From assembly GCA_017937385.1 (NCBI GenBank), contig JAGBDR010000035.1, forward strand, positions 28,323-92,322: 64,000 nt of DNA, written 5' to 3'. Of this stretch, positions 27,056 to 37,300 are shown piece by piece. Every line of letters begins with the position of its first letter. Position 1 is the stretch's first letter. The position numbers and the translations under genes were made by a program. Origin of the DNA: Parabacteroides sp. Its GTDB lineage: Bacteria; Bacteroidota; Bacteroidia; Bacteroidales; Tannerellaceae. Below the pieces are notes generated by a model, which was not told the DNA's origin, did no database searches, and was given only the letters and a program-made list of their open reading frames with translations.

Positions 27056-28552
27056 ATGGCTTTAAAATTTATTACAGCTGAAGAAGCTGCTTCATTCGTA
27101 CATCACGACGACAATGTAGGCTTTAGCGGATTTACTCCTGCCGGATGCCCGAAAGTCGTACCGGGAGCAATTGCAAAGAAAGCGATTGCCGAACATGAAA
27201 AAGGGAACCCGTTCCAGATCGGTATGTTTACCGGCGCCTCGACAGGCGACAAGTTGGACGGCGAACTGGCTCGTGCCAACGCTATTAAATTCCGTACTCC
27301 TTATCAATCGAACAAAGACTTGCGTGCCCTGTTGAACGCTCACGGTGCACAATATTACGATATGCACTTGTCCGAACTGGCACAAAACCTGCGTTACGGT
27401 TTCTTAGGCAAGATCGACGTTGCGATCGTCGAAGCTGCCGACGTGACAGAAGAGGGAGAAATCGTTCCGACAAGTGGTGTCGGTATTCTGCCGACAATCT
27501 GCCGGATGGCCGACCGTATCATCGTCGAACTGAACTGCCGCCATCCGAAAGAGATACGCGGTATGCATGACATCTATGAACCGGCCGATCCTCCTTACCG
27601 CCGCGAGATTCCCATTTACACGCCATCTGACCGCATCGGAAGTGACTGTGTAAAAGTAGATCCGGCCAAAATCGTCGGTGTTGTCAAGACAGACGAACCG
27701 AACGAAGGCGGCAAATTCTCTCCGCTGGACGACGTGACTATGGCGATCGGCCAAAATGTCGCAAACTTCTTGGTTGGCGAAATCAAAGCCGGCCGTCTGC
27801 CGAAAGAATTCGTTCCGTTGCAGAGCGGTGTGGGCAATGTCGCAAACGCTGTTTTGGGTTGCATGGGCGAGAACAAAAATATCCCGGCATTCAATGTATA
27901 TACGGAAGTGATTCAGGATGCCGTCATCGCGCTGATGAAAGAGGGACGTGTCAAGTTTGCCAGCGGTTGCTCCTTGTCCGTCAGCAACGAAGTCATCCGC
28001 GACATTTACGCAAATCTGGATTTCTTCAAAGATAAGATTTTGCTTCGTCCGCAAGAAATTTCAAACAATCCGGAAGTTGCCCGCCGTTTAGGCCTGATTG
28101 CCATCAATACAGCTTTGGAAGCCGATATTTTCGGCAACATCAACTCCACTCACGTATCCGGCACGAGAATGATGAACGGCATCGGCGGTTCCGGCGACTT
28201 TACCCGTTCGGCCATGTTGTCTATCTTCACAACCCCGTCTACAGCGAAAGAAGGGAAGATCAGCGCATTCGTTCCGATGGTTTCCCACTTGGACCACAGC
28301 GAACATTCCGTCAAAATCATCATTACGGAATACGGCGTAGCCGACCTGCGCGGCAAATCGCCGATCCAGCGTGCACGTTGCATCATCGACAACTGTGTCC
28401 ACCCGGATTACAAACCATTATTGGAAGAATATCTGGCCATGGGCGTCAAAGGACACACTCCTCAAAACCTGAAATGCTGTTTCGCTTTCCACGAAGAACT
28501 GGCAGCCAGCGGTGATATGCATAATGTTGATTGGAGCAAGTATAATAAATAA
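27056..28552 (+). CDS. Acetyl-CoA hydrolase/transferase family (succinate-type CoA-transferase)
   Basis: 498 residues, full length for the family. It starts directly with LKFITAEEAASFVHHDDNVGFSGFTPAGCPK. Later blocks include FNVYTEVIQDAVIALM, where the glutamate after the tyrosine-threonine pair is the likely catalytic residue, then NSTHVSGTRMMNGIGGSGDF and TEYGVADLRGKSPIQRA. Members move CoA between succinate and acetate or propionate. In gut Bacteroidales this fits the final step of propionate formation. It is monocistronic, with its own promoter and a strong terminator. Confidence 0.9.
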   Translation: MALKFITAEEAASFVHHDDNVGFSGFTPAGCPKVVPGAIAKKAIAEHEKGNPFQIGMFTGASTGDKLDGELARANAIKFRTPYQSNKDLRALLNAHGAQYYDMHLSELAQNLRYGFLGKIDVAIVEAADVTEEGEIVPTSGVGILPTICRMADRIIVELNCRHPKEIRGMHDIYEPADPPYRREIPIYTPSDRIGSDCVKVDPAKIVGVVKTDEPNEGGKFSPLDDVTMAIGQNVANFLVGEIKAGRLPKEFVPLQSGVGNVANAVLGCMGENKNIPAFNVYTEVIQDAVIALMKEGRVKFASGCSLSVSNEVIRDIYANLDFFKDKILLRPQEISNNPEVARRLGLIAINTALEADIFGNINSTHVSGTRMMNGIGGSGDFTRSAMLSIFTTPSTAKEGKISAFVPMVSHLDHSEHSVKIIITEYGVADLRGKSPIQRARCIIDNCVHPDYKPLLEEYLAMGVKGHTPQNLKCCFAFHEELAASGDMHNVDWSKYNK

Positions 28553-28571
28553 GCCTATAAGATTCTAATAA

Positions 28572-28610
28572 AAAGGGGGTTGTGCTCGTTGGCACAACCC
28601 CCTTTCTTCT
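28572..28610 (+). terminator. Intrinsic terminator of the CoA-transferase gene
   Basis: A perfect 14-bp GC-rich stem (28572-28585 with 28592-28605, loop tcgttg) is followed by cttcttt. It directly abuts the 3' end of the converging ATPase gene, so it probably serves both directions. Confidence 0.85.
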
Positions 28611-29741
28611 TTAAAAGTTCCGTTTCAGCCACAAAGAGAAAAAACGGTCATAAACCATATAGCAACCCTCTTCTTGCGTAACAAAATCTTTCTCCAACAA
28701 TCCCTTTAAAGCCGATTGAACAGAACTACTTGATGGCAAGCTGTATTTCCGGATGAATTTACCGGAAGTCAATGCTGCCGCTTTCCCTTCTTTGCAAATA
28801 GCAATCATCAGCTCTTTCTGTTTTTCCGGCAATTGATAAAGCAATTCAGAATAGGTAAAAGAATAAGATTCTAAAATGAAGTCCACAGCTTGCCCGATCA
28901 TCTCTCCATTACAGACTTCCCCTTTCGGGGTCATAGCAAAAAGAATATTCAATATCTTTTGCAGATACCAAGTGATTCCTTCAAAGCGATCATACAAAGA
29001 CGCAATGACTGTAGTATCAATATCCTTCTGAGCCATTCTAAAATGATGCTGTGCAAACGCCATGTATTTCGGTTTATCGATTGCCGACAAATGCAAGATA
29101 GACACACTCTGATAAAAAGGACGGGCCGGGCTAATAAACATTTCTCCCATCAAATGACGTTGTGAGCCAGCGAAAATAAAATGAGCCTTGTTGCAATGCT
29201 GGACATAAGTGCGCAACAGAGCTTCCGTATTCTTTTCCGGATATTGAGCGACTTGTTGAAACTCATCAATCGCAACAATGCAAGGTTTATCAGATATAGC
29301 CAAATAATGAAAAATCTCATCCAAAGTCGTTTCCGGTGATTTGATATCGCCCAGTTCCAAATTCCATTGAGGCATTCCCGACATATCCAATGAAAAACCG
29401 GCCCTTAAAGAAACCAAACTATTGACAAACAGTTCCCAAGCTTTCTGCCCTTTCGGCTTTAAAGTCGCCAAAATGGCTTTTCCTAACTGAAAAACAAACT
29501 CACGGAGCGTTTTAGTCGCATAAATATCAATCAGGAAAGTATAATAGTTCTCCTTTATTGCATCCAGTTGAAAACAATGCCGAATCAATCCGGTCTTTCC
29601 CATACGGCGGGTAGAGATGATCGCCACATTGTTTTCGTTGATCAGCCAACGGGACAACTCTTCCGTTTCCTTTTCCCGGTCACAAAAATAAGCTGGAGCA
29701 ATATAACCACTTGTTACGAATGGATTATTTATCAATGTCAT
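28611..29741 (-). CDS. AAA-type ATPase of the ATPase_2 family with C-terminal winged helix
   Basis: 376 residues. The ATPase begins with the family lead-in FVTSGYIAPAYFCDREKETEEL, a Walker A-like STRRMGKTGLI, Walker B in CIVAIDEFQQV and a sensor-like HFIFAGSQRHLM. A C-terminal helix-turn-helix-like part (SGKFIRKYSLPSSSSVQSAL) ends the protein. Such ATPases are scattered in Bacteroidales and archaea. Their role is unknown, and some sit near mobile DNA. It has AT-rich codon use compared with its neighbours, which may hint at transfer. Confidence 0.8.
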   Translation of the reverse strand: MTLINNPFVTSGYIAPAYFCDREKETEELSRWLINENNVAIISTRRMGKTGLIRHCFQLDAIKENYYTFLIDIYATKTLREFVFQLGKAILATLKPKGQKAWELFVNSLVSLRAGFSLDMSGMPQWNLELGDIKSPETTLDEIFHYLAISDKPCIVAIDEFQQVAQYPEKNTEALLRTYVQHCNKAHFIFAGSQRHLMGEMFISPARPFYQSVSILHLSAIDKPKYMAFAQHHFRMAQKDIDTTVIASLYDRFEGITWYLQKILNILFAMTPKGEVCNGEMIGQAVDFILESYSFTYSELLYQLPEKQKELMIAICKEGKAAALTSGKFIRKYSLPSSSSVQSALKGLLEKDFVTQEEGCYMVYDRFFSLWLKRNF

Positions 29742-29820
29742 GCTACTATCTTTTTACGCAAAGATAATTATTATCTTATAATAATCATCATAACATAATC
29801 AGATTCCGGATAGATATCTA

Positions 29821-29905
29821 ACAATGCCCATCGTAAGGTCCTTTGAATGGGCATTGTCAGGTTGCTTGAATAGGCATTATAACGACCTTACAATAGGCAT
29901 TCTTA
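29821..29905. repeat. GGCAT-type mosaic hairpin repeat
   Basis: acaatgcccat (29821-29831) and atgggcattgt (29847-29857) form an 11-bp perfect stem. Two further taggcatt copies at 29871 and 29894, with gaccttacaa opposing cgtaaggtc, allow an alternative larger fold. It fills the gap between the ATPase and kduD genes and recalls the hairpin at 8005-8064. Confidence 0.5.
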
Positions 29906-29931
29906 CTGTCGCTAATTAGGATATACTTCTA

Positions 29932-30729
29932 TCAAGGTTGTTTGCCTATATAAGCCAAAATACCGCCATCGACATACAGCACGTGGCCGTTTACGAAGTT
30001 GGAAGCGTCGGAGGCCAGGAACACGGCGGGTCCCATCAGGTCTTCAGGTGTTCCCCAGCGGGCGGCCGGAGTCTTGGCAACGATGAAAGCGTCGAACGGA
30101 TGACGGGAACCGTCAGCCTGTCTTTCACGCAAAGGAGCCGTCTGCGGAGTCGCGATATAACCCGGACCGATACCGTTACACTGGATGTTGTATTCGCCAT
30201 ATTCGGAAGCGATGTTGCGGGTCAGCATCTTCAGACCACCTTTGGCGGCCGCATAAGCCGACACCGTTTCACGCCCTAACTCGCTCATCATCGAACAGAT
30301 GTTGATAATCTTTCCATGTCCTTTCTTGATCATGGAAGGGATAACGGCTTTCGAAACGATAAACGGCGCCGTCAAGTCGATGTCCACCACCTGACGGAAA
30401 TCGTCCACGCTCATCTCCGTCATCGGAATACGTTTGATGATGCCGGCGTTGTTCACCAATATATCGATTACACCCAACTGGGCCTCAATGTCAGCCACCA
30501 TCGCCTTGACTTCCTCTTCTTGGGTGACATCACACAAATAACCTTTCGCCTCGATTCCCAACGCGGCATAATCGGCCAGCGCTTTCTCCAAATGTTCTTT
30601 TCCACGACAGTTGAATGCGATTTTCGCTCCGGCCTGCGCCAAAGCCTGTGCCATCGCAAAACCGATTCCATACGCGGCCCCTGTGACAAGTGCGACCTTG
30701 CCTTCCAATGAAAAATTCACCATACTCAT
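29932..30729 (-). CDS. kduD: Short-chain dehydrogenase: 2-dehydro-3-deoxy-D-gluconate 5-dehydrogenase / gluconate 5-dehydrogenase
   Basis: 265 residues. The SDR cofactor motif TGAAYGIG, the NNAGII block, the catalytic serine in ICSMMSE and the catalytic YAAAKGG are all present. KduD reduces 5-keto-4-deoxyuronate-derived diketo sugar acid to KDG in unsaturated uronate breakdown. It lies 30 bases after kduI in the same direction, which supports this role over plain gluconate 5-dehydrogenase, the name often given to Bacteroides homologues. It is cytoplasmic and ends the operon. Confidence 0.88.
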   Translation of the reverse strand: MSMVNFSLEGKVALVTGAAYGIGFAMAQALAQAGAKIAFNCRGKEHLEKALADYAALGIEAKGYLCDVTQEEEVKAMVADIEAQLGVIDILVNNAGIIKRIPMTEMSVDDFRQVVDIDLTAPFIVSKAVIPSMIKKGHGKIINICSMMSELGRETVSAYAAAKGGLKMLTRNIASEYGEYNIQCNGIGPGYIATPQTAPLRERQADGSRHPFDAFIVAKTPAARWGTPEDLMGPAVFLASDASNFVNGHVLYVDGGILAYIGKQP

Positions 30730-30759
30730 AATGTTCTATTCATGTGCCAATAAAATCCA

Positions 30760-31602
30760 TTACTTCAAATCGGTGATCAAAGAGAAATCCTGATCTCCGT
30801 AATCCAGGTTTTCACCGCCCATACCCCAAATGAAAGTATAGTTGTGAGTCGCAGCCGCGCTATGGATGGACCATTCGGGAGACAAAACAGCCTGATCGCC
30901 TTTCATCCAGATATGACGGGTTTCGTCCACTTCGCCCATGAAATGGCAGATCGCCTGGTCTTCCGGAATTTCAAAATAGAAATAAGCTTCCATACGACGG
31001 CTGTGCACGTGTGCCGGCATCGTGTTCCAGACACTGCCCGGCTTCAACTCCGTCATTCCCATCTGCAACTGGCAGGTAGGCAGGACCTGATTGACAATCA
31101 TCTTGTTGATATTGCGGTCGTTGGACATTTCCAACGAACCCATAGCGGCCACAACCGCATCGGCTTTCGTCACTTTCTTGTCCGGATAGTTACGGTGTGC
31201 AGTCGTAGAGTTAAAATAGAATTTAGCCGGATTCTTGGCATCCTTGCTTTCAAATGTCACTTCACGATCTCCGGAACCCAGATAAAGAGCCTCCTTGAAA
31301 TCCAGTTCGAAGACAGCATCCCCAGCCTTTACGACGCCCGGTCCGCCCACATTGAAGATACCGATTTCGCGACGAGTCAGGAAGTAAGGCGCTTTCAACG
31401 GGTCGATAGCCTCCAGTACCAGCACCTCGCCAACCGGCATCGCGCCCCCCACAACCATACGGTCGTACATCGAATAGACCATATTCACTTCGTTCGGAGC
31501 AAACACCTTTTCAATCAAAAAGTCACGACGGATACGTTTCGTATCATATTGCTTGGCATCTTCCGGATGCGCAGCATAACGCAATTCATAATTTGTTTTC
31601 AT
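30760..31602 (-). CDS. kduI: 5-dehydro-4-deoxy-D-glucuronate isomerase
   Basis: 280 residues, normal length for KduI. The protein is a double cupin. The metal-binding cluster is visible as [17 protein letters not shown] with a later histidine in [13 protein letters not shown]. It converts the unsaturated uronate product DKI to DKII, which KduD then reduces. It follows the DUF2264 gene at a 66-base gap filled with an 8-bp tandem repeat. Confidence 0.95.
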   Translation of the reverse strand: MKTNYELRYAAHPEDAKQYDTKRIRRDFLIEKVFAPNEVNMVYSMYDRMVVGGAMPVGEVLVLEAIDPLKAPYFLTRREIGIFNVGGPGVVKAGDAVFELDFKEALYLGSGDREVTFESKDAKNPAKFYFNSTTAHRNYPDKKVTKADAVVAAMGSLEMSNDRNINKMIVNQVLPTCQLQMGMTELKPGSVWNTMPAHVHSRRMEAYFYFEIPEDQAICHFMGEVDETRHIWMKGDQAVLSPEWSIHSAAATHNYTFIWGMGGENLDYGDQDFSLITDLK

Positions 31603-31621
31603 CTTTTTTATCGTTGTATTA

Positions 31622-31661
31622 TTCTTTAATTCTTTAATTCTTTAACTCTTTAATTCTTTAA
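31622..31661. repeat. Five tandem copies of an 8-bp unit (ttctttaa)
   Basis: Units at 31622, 31630, 31638, 31646 (ctctttaa) and 31654. The tract lies between the DUF2264 stop and the kduI start on the same transcript. Its copy number could change by slippage, but it is outside any coding frame. Confidence 0.85.
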
Positions 31662-31668
31662 TTATTAT

Positions 31669-32886
31669 CTACTTAATCGCATGATCCGCCTTCACCTTCT
31701 CCCCATTCCAGGCCTTCACATTCGTCCACTCCGTATAAGGCGCAGACCAGAACTCATCCGTTTCCGGCAATCCCAGCGGCACCAGGCCAAAAGCACAAAG
31801 ATAGACGCTTCCGGTATTGATGTAAGACTCGGAAATCTCGATCTGTTCTCCCGTAAAGCCGACACACAACCAGCCGTTCTCGTCGAAATTAGCCGGCGAC
31901 TTCAACTGCCGGCGGATAACGGCGGTCAAAGCACAACGCACCTGCGCCGGTTTCACCCGTTCGGGCAAAATATGCATCAAAGCCGCCTGCCCCAACGCAT
32001 GGAAAGCGCCGAAACGATAACAGATGGAACGGCCGACCACCGGAAAAGAGCCTTCGGGAGAAATAAAACGTTCCAGTATCTCGGCATAGCGGGCATGACG
32101 TTTCAACTGTGTCTCCAAGAAGTCAGCCCCATCCACACCGTGCTTCTTCATCACGCTCAGCACGTCCGTCAACATCGGATGAATCACGAAACTATTATAA
32201 TAATCCATGTGGAAAGCCGGCCCGTCGCCATACATCGCATCTCCTTTATACCACTCATCGCGGAACTTGAAAACGCCGTAAGTCAGGCGCTCCCGGTCAC
32301 ATTCACCCGTAAATTCCAGCAAAGCCGCCTCAACGGTCGAAGCAAACAGCAACCAGTTGTTTTCCCACGGCTTGATATTCCGGCTTCGTTTCAGTTCGGC
32401 AATCATCCACGCTTTCGCCTGCGGGTCAAGGTTGCCCCAAAGCTGCTTCGGCGCACGCAACAATCCTTGCGCCAAGAAAGCCGCATCGACCAACGGCTGG
32501 TAAGGTTTCCCGAAAACCAGATAGTCAGGGGCATCCGGATTCACAGCGTTCTTCAACCCCTTTACCGTCAGGTCGATATATTTCTTACGGAGCTGGCCCT
32601 CCGGCGTGTTGTCCGGTCCCAGTTCCAGCCAGGGAGCGATACCGCAGACCAAACGGCCTACCGCCTCCAGATGCGAGAATTGGTGCCGGTCTCCCAGCGA
32701 CTCGTAAGGCATATTCTTTTTCAGCGTATTATTACTCAAATTGACCAGTACGGGATCCGCAATGCGGGTCAGGTTCTTCACCCAAAACGCACGGTCCTCT
32801 TTACCGGTTGTTTGCTGGGCGTTGCCCGTAAACGGCAAACAGATTGTACATAGAATCAGTACAGCGATTTTCAATGAACTTCTCAT
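31669..32886 (-). CDS. Exported DUF2264-family protein (uronate-locus associated)
   Basis: 405 residues with a signal peptide (IAVLILCTICLPFTGNAQQ). The rest matches the DUF2264 family: FWVKNLTRIADPVLVNLSNNTLKKN, then HQFSHLEAVGRLVCGIAPWLELG. The fold predicted for this family is an (alpha/alpha)6-barrel, as in several polysaccharide-active enzymes. Its place between a GH88 remnant and kduI/kduD suggests a role in breaking down unsaturated-uronate-containing glycans (inference). It begins 10 bases after the remnant stop codon. Confidence 0.82.
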   Translation of the reverse strand: MRSSLKIAVLILCTICLPFTGNAQQTTGKEDRAFWVKNLTRIADPVLVNLSNNTLKKNMPYESLGDRHQFSHLEAVGRLVCGIAPWLELGPDNTPEGQLRKKYIDLTVKGLKNAVNPDAPDYLVFGKPYQPLVDAAFLAQGLLRAPKQLWGNLDPQAKAWMIAELKRSRNIKPWENNWLLFASTVEAALLEFTGECDRERLTYGVFKFRDEWYKGDAMYGDGPAFHMDYYNSFVIHPMLTDVLSVMKKHGVDGADFLETQLKRHARYAEILERFISPEGSFPVVGRSICYRFGAFHALGQAALMHILPERVKPAQVRCALTAVIRRQLKSPANFDENGWLCVGFTGEQIEISESYINTGSVYLCAFGLVPLGLPETDEFWSAPYTEWTNVKAWNGEKVKADHAIK

Positions 32887-32896
32887 GATTTATTTC

Positions 32897-33037
32897 CTAT
32901 TTTAACTTTTTCAGTCTTGTCAACGCTTCCACATAATAGTAATCTGCATAGCTAAGCGGTACGTCCACCTCGCTGTTTCCGGGCAAATGGCCGGTCGAAT
33001 GCTTGAGTACAAAATTACAATTTAAAAGTTTGTTCAT
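32897..33037 (-). pseudogene. C-terminal remnant of a GH88-type unsaturated glucuronyl/rhamnogalacturonyl hydrolase
   Basis: A 46-codon frame from ATG 33037 to TAG 32897. It reads NSEVDVPLSYADYYYVEALTRL near its end, which is the characteristic C-terminus of GH88/GH105 enzymes (VDVPLSYADYYYLEAL). The ~350 upstream residues of such an enzyme are absent; the sequence before it is a non-coding region leading to a divergent nuclease gene. I read it as a deletion remnant of the first gene of the kduI/kduD operon. The ATG may be chance. A TATATTTG-like box on this strand at 33064-33071 could still start the operon. Confidence 0.65.
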
Positions 33038-33172
33038 AGCCGAATAATTAGAAAGATTTGGGGCAAATATAGGGATAAGTTTACAAATTACTGCGAATTA
33101 CGATGGAAAAGCGGAGAAATATACCGACAATTGTATATCTTTGCAAATCACAGTAACATAAAAACAAGAACT

Positions 33173-34117
33173 ATGGAAAAAGAGAAATCAGACCCGAAAA
33201 TCATGTCAGCAATGGAAAAGAAAGAGTTACAGGATCGGTATATCCGTTTCGATTGGGCAATCAAGCGATTGTTGCGCCAAAAGGCAAACTTCGACGTGCT
33301 TGACGGTTTCCTGACCGTCATGCTGAACGAAGAGATCAAAATTGTTGAAATCCTTGAAAGCGAAGGAAATCAGGAACGCATAGACGACAAGTTCAACCGT
33401 GTTGATATCAAGGCGCTGAACAGCAAAGGCGAGATCATCATCGTCGAGATCCAGAACACCCGTGAAATCGATTACCTTGAACGCATCCTCTATGGCGTAG
33501 CGAAAGCTATCACCGAACACATTTCTTTGGGAGATAATTATGGAAAAATCAGAAAAGTCTACTCCATCAGTATCCTTTATTTCAATATCGGGATCGGAAC
33601 GGATTACATCTATCACGGACAGAACCATTTCGTTGGTGTGCATACGGGCGACTACCTGCGGGTCAATACTCGGGAACGCAATGCACTTGTCTCGCGCCTC
33701 CCGACTGAAATCTTCCCCGAATACATCCTGATCCGCGTGAACGAGTTCGACAAAGTGGCCCTTACGCCCCTTGACGAATGGATCGCTTACTTAAAAGACG
33801 GTACGATCCGCCCGGACACCACCGTGCCCGGCCTTCGGGAAGCCCGTGAAAAGTTGAAGTTCTACACCATGTCCCCCAATGAACGCGCTGTCTACATCCG
33901 ACATATAGAAGATCTCAATATCCAAGAGGAAGCGATCTGTACCACCCGTTTGGAAGGATTTCTCGAGGGAAAGGAGGAAGGTAAAGCGGAAGGCATCGCT
34001 GAAGGAATGGAAAAAGGAATGCGGCAAATCGCAACCAACATGAAACATCAAGGTGTAAAAATAGCAACCATCGTAAAATACACCGGGTTGAGCGAAGAGA
34101 CGATTCGTTCGCTATAA
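33173..34117 (+). CDS. Rpn-like PD-(D/E)XK nuclease-family transposase protein
   Basis: 314 residues from ATG 33173. It opens with RYIRFDWAIKRLLRQKANFDVLDGFLTVML, the usual start of the COG5464/Rpn-like family. The nuclease core is visible as FNRVDIKALNSKGEIIIVEIQ (D...E-x-Q). A C-terminal EGKEEGKAEGIAEGMEKGM helical repeat and an HTH-like TIVKYTGLSEETIRSL complete it. Such proteins are multicopy in Bacteroidetes. It is divergent from the truncated GH88 remnant and may mark the event that removed the GH88 gene. A -7 box (TATCTTTG) is at 33136-33143. Confidence 0.85.
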   Translation: MEKEKSDPKIMSAMEKKELQDRYIRFDWAIKRLLRQKANFDVLDGFLTVMLNEEIKIVEILESEGNQERIDDKFNRVDIKALNSKGEIIIVEIQNTREIDYLERILYGVAKAITEHISLGDNYGKIRKVYSISILYFNIGIGTDYIYHGQNHFVGVHTGDYLRVNTRERNALVSRLPTEIFPEYILIRVNEFDKVALTPLDEWIAYLKDGTIRPDTTVPGLREAREKLKFYTMSPNERAVYIRHIEDLNIQEEAICTTRLEGFLEGKEEGKAEGIAEGMEKGMRQIATNMKHQGVKIATIVKYTGLSEETIRSL

Positions 34118-34157
34118 AGCTCGTCCTATCCTTTTACCCGTTACCAAACAAAACGAA

Positions 34158-34194
34158 GCCCCGACAGTACGCATACCGCCGGGGCCTGTTTTTT
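34158..34194 (+). terminator. Terminator after the Rpn-like gene
   Basis: gccccg (34158-34163) and cggggc (34180-34185) with extra inner pairs, then a T run at 34189-34194. It can also serve the minus-strand surface-protein gene that ends at 34391. Confidence 0.7.
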
Positions 34195-34318
34195 GTATGC
34201 CTTCGTCCTTCACAGGGGAAAGGCCACTTGAACTTTTAATTTCAATATACTTTAGTATTATTAATATTAAATCCGATCGCTTGTTCGCCTGTCGCAGGGT
34301 AATTGCCGTTGTTTGTAT

Positions 34319-34346
34319 GTAGAGACGCACGGCCGTGCGTCTCTAC
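34319..34346. repeat. Perfect 28-bp gtagagacgcac palindrome, copy 1
   Basis: The arms gtagagacgcacgg and ccgtgcgtctctac are exactly complementary, 45 bases past the surface-protein stop. A second copy lies in the same place behind the paralogous gene (40670-40697). The flanking cgcttgttcgcctgtcgcag block is also shared. Confidence 0.85.
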
Positions 34347-34390
34347 GGGGGAACGGTACACGATCGAATTATTTGATTATAATTTCAATC

Positions 34391-37300
34391 TTATTTTACA
34401 ATAGCTTTCACAGCCTCTTCGCCTTCAACAGCCACTACAACTACACCCTGAGGAACAGCGATCGTTGCGTTGTCAGAAGCGATAACGGTGTTAGCCACTA
34501 CCTGACCGAGAATGTTAGAGATAACAACCTTCTTGCCGGCAGCACCAGCGATCGTTACGTTGCCTTCACCAGCGATAACGGCTACTTCAGAAGTAGCGAT
34601 ACCTTCGTTGGCTGTCGGAGTAGTACAACGTTCGTCGATATTCCACCACTCAGCGTTCAAGATACCTTCTGATGCAGAGTTGAAACGAGCAATTACAGGT
34701 ACACCATTCTGAACTTTAATAGCTCTGTATTCATTTGCATTTTCAGTAGCGGTATAAGTATCATTGTGCAAGCTCCATTCACTGTCATGGTTTTCGATGA
34801 TGAAGTCACGAGTGTCCTTATCATCTACCAGACGGAACATGAATTTATAATTTGCGTAGTCTTGAGTAAATGCTTTCGTTGCATTGTTACCATTACGATC
34901 TTTTACGTTCATTACATAAACGTAATCGTTTTCGTTCGGAGTAACCGTATTTTCAACAGCAGCACGAGCCCATTCAATTGCTTTCAAGTAATCCTTATGA
35001 CCTTCTTTTGTCAACGGATATTCACCATTCTTGAATATGATCAATGTATCACCTGTGTGCATTGCATGTACGAATGCCAAACGGGTGTATTGTCTTTCCC
35101 ACTGATAGTCTGCACCATTCACAGCATTTTTCAAAGAGTCCTGAGCGTTGATCAGATAACGGCCCCAAACCTGAGCAGGAACATCCAACAGGTGTTCTTC
35201 CTTACAATCGGCATTGAATCCGTGGATCGGGCAATATTTACCTTCTTTGATGATTTCAGTGCCAACAGCCAACATATACTGAGGACGATACGGATTGCGT
35301 ACATCTGCCGTATCTACATAGATGGCCGTGCTATCATCGAACTGGCCGCCTTGATAACGAACACCCAAGTAATTGATACCCTTACCAGCTTCATTAAACT
35401 GAGATTGGTTAGCCGATTCGAACAAATACTGTTTGTCAGCAATACGAGCACGGAAGAAGTTTGCGACACACGGAGCAGAGAACGGTTCTACGCCTTCTGC
35501 AACGGCTGTTGTTTCATTCCCCTTCAATTCACGATAGATGATAGATTCATCATAACCTACATGGAATGTTGCTACACGTTCTTCGCTGCAAACACCTTCG
35601 ATAGAGAACTTCAATGAACCATCGCGAACACCTACACGATCACCATTAGCAAAATCAACTAATGCATGATAACAGAGCGTATCACCTTCTTCAGTCACAA
35701 TCTGGTTGTTTTCTTTCAGATAGAACTTAACGGCTTCATTTGCATTAGCAGTTACCTTGTATGTATTCTCATTTGCTGCATCACGGGCAATCCACTTAGA
35801 ATCGTTCACCAGCTTGTTGCCATCATAAACTTTGATTGTATAAGAACGACGATACAATTGAGGAGCAACAGAACCTTCGTAACCATATTTAGCATCAACA
35901 GACGGAACCAACTGGAAGGTTGCTTTATCACCCTTGACATCAACACGTACAGTTGTATCATTAGCCGTAGGAGCTACATTTACAAAGTTACCAATCTGAA
36001 TACCGCTGAAGTAATCCAAAGTCATGCGGTTCAATTTGAACTGATTTTCATCTTCCGGTTTGTAGTAACCCAGATATGAGTCTGTCAAGACACCGGCAAG
36101 AGGTTTAACATCTGCAGCCAATGCGTATGACAAGGTGTCACCACCTGCAATTCCGAACGGAGCAAAAATCTTCTTATCACCGCCCTTGAACAACTGAACA
36201 TTTTCATATTTAATGCCCGGGAATTCACGGTTGTAGATACTTACAGTCTGCTGTCCAGCCACACCCGGATTCTGTTTAACAACCCATTGCGTACGCGGCA
36301 TGTGACCGAAGTCCTGAGCTACGCCATATAACTGAGTTGTTTCTTCTGCTTCGTAATCATTTCCATTGTTACCACAGAACTTAGCTACATAATATTTGCC
36401 AGCATCATACTTTCTTGAAGCCAATCCTGTTGACAGGTTGAAGAAATATACGCCGGAAGGCAAAGTAGTCAGTTCATACATTGAAGAAGCACCTGCAGAG
36501 ATACGAGTGTTGATCGTATTTGCCGGATTCATCAGACGATCATATTCTGAGTTTCCGATTGTCAACTCACGATGTGAAGTATTGGCTAATACAGCAATCT
36601 TAACCAAGTTACGTTCTGCCGGATTTGAATTAGCCTCTAATTTACCATCTTTAGATTTCATTGTCGGTGCCGGTACCATTGATTCTGGTAGACTCAAATC
36701 TTTCCAAACAGAAGTAGCCTCTACACCATCAGCCAATGTAGCAAAACCTGCAGAACGAATTACGATCGAATCCTGAGCCGGATACCAAACAAACTGGAAA
36801 TTAAAACGTCCATTAATATCCTCACGAGTCCAACTGATAGGGCTCATAGATTCACCATTAGACTTAGTCTTCAAATCTACGAAAGTCTTATCATCTGAAA
36901 GTTTTAAATATTTTTGTCCAGCATTCGTAGTCATATAAGCCGTATCGACCATTACATATTTACCAGCATCTGTTTTCAAAGATACCCAACCTTGAGCATC
37001 CCATTTTGCCCGAACACTTTCCTTTTCTTTATTTGCAGCAACCAATTTACCAGCAACATCTAATGATGCTATTTTTGAATCCAAAGAAGCAAGAGCGTCA
37101 CGTACTTCTACGATATATCCCATAACTTCTTTCATACCATTTGCGCTATTCCTAAAATTAGGCATTTCACTCTTGATATAGGAAATAACTATCGGTTTAA
37201 TGGCTTTTGAAGCTTCAGCTGTTGGTTCTACAGCTTGTACAGCTGCTAAAACTTTGTCATACTCAGTTTCAGTACCTTTAGCATTTACGAAAGCCTTTAA

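Noticed and set aside
28611-29741. Part of a defence island with the AbiEii pair
   Set aside because: The ATPase is 17 kb away and has no linked nuclease or effector; there is no evidence that it belongs to a defence system.
31622-31661. Phase-variable coding repeat
   Set aside because: The 8-bp tandem tract lies between genes, so length change would not alter a reading frame.
31681-32853. 390-codon plus-strand open frame
   Set aside because: Antisense to the DUF2264 gene; composition is typical of a shadow frame (rich in R, H, Q).
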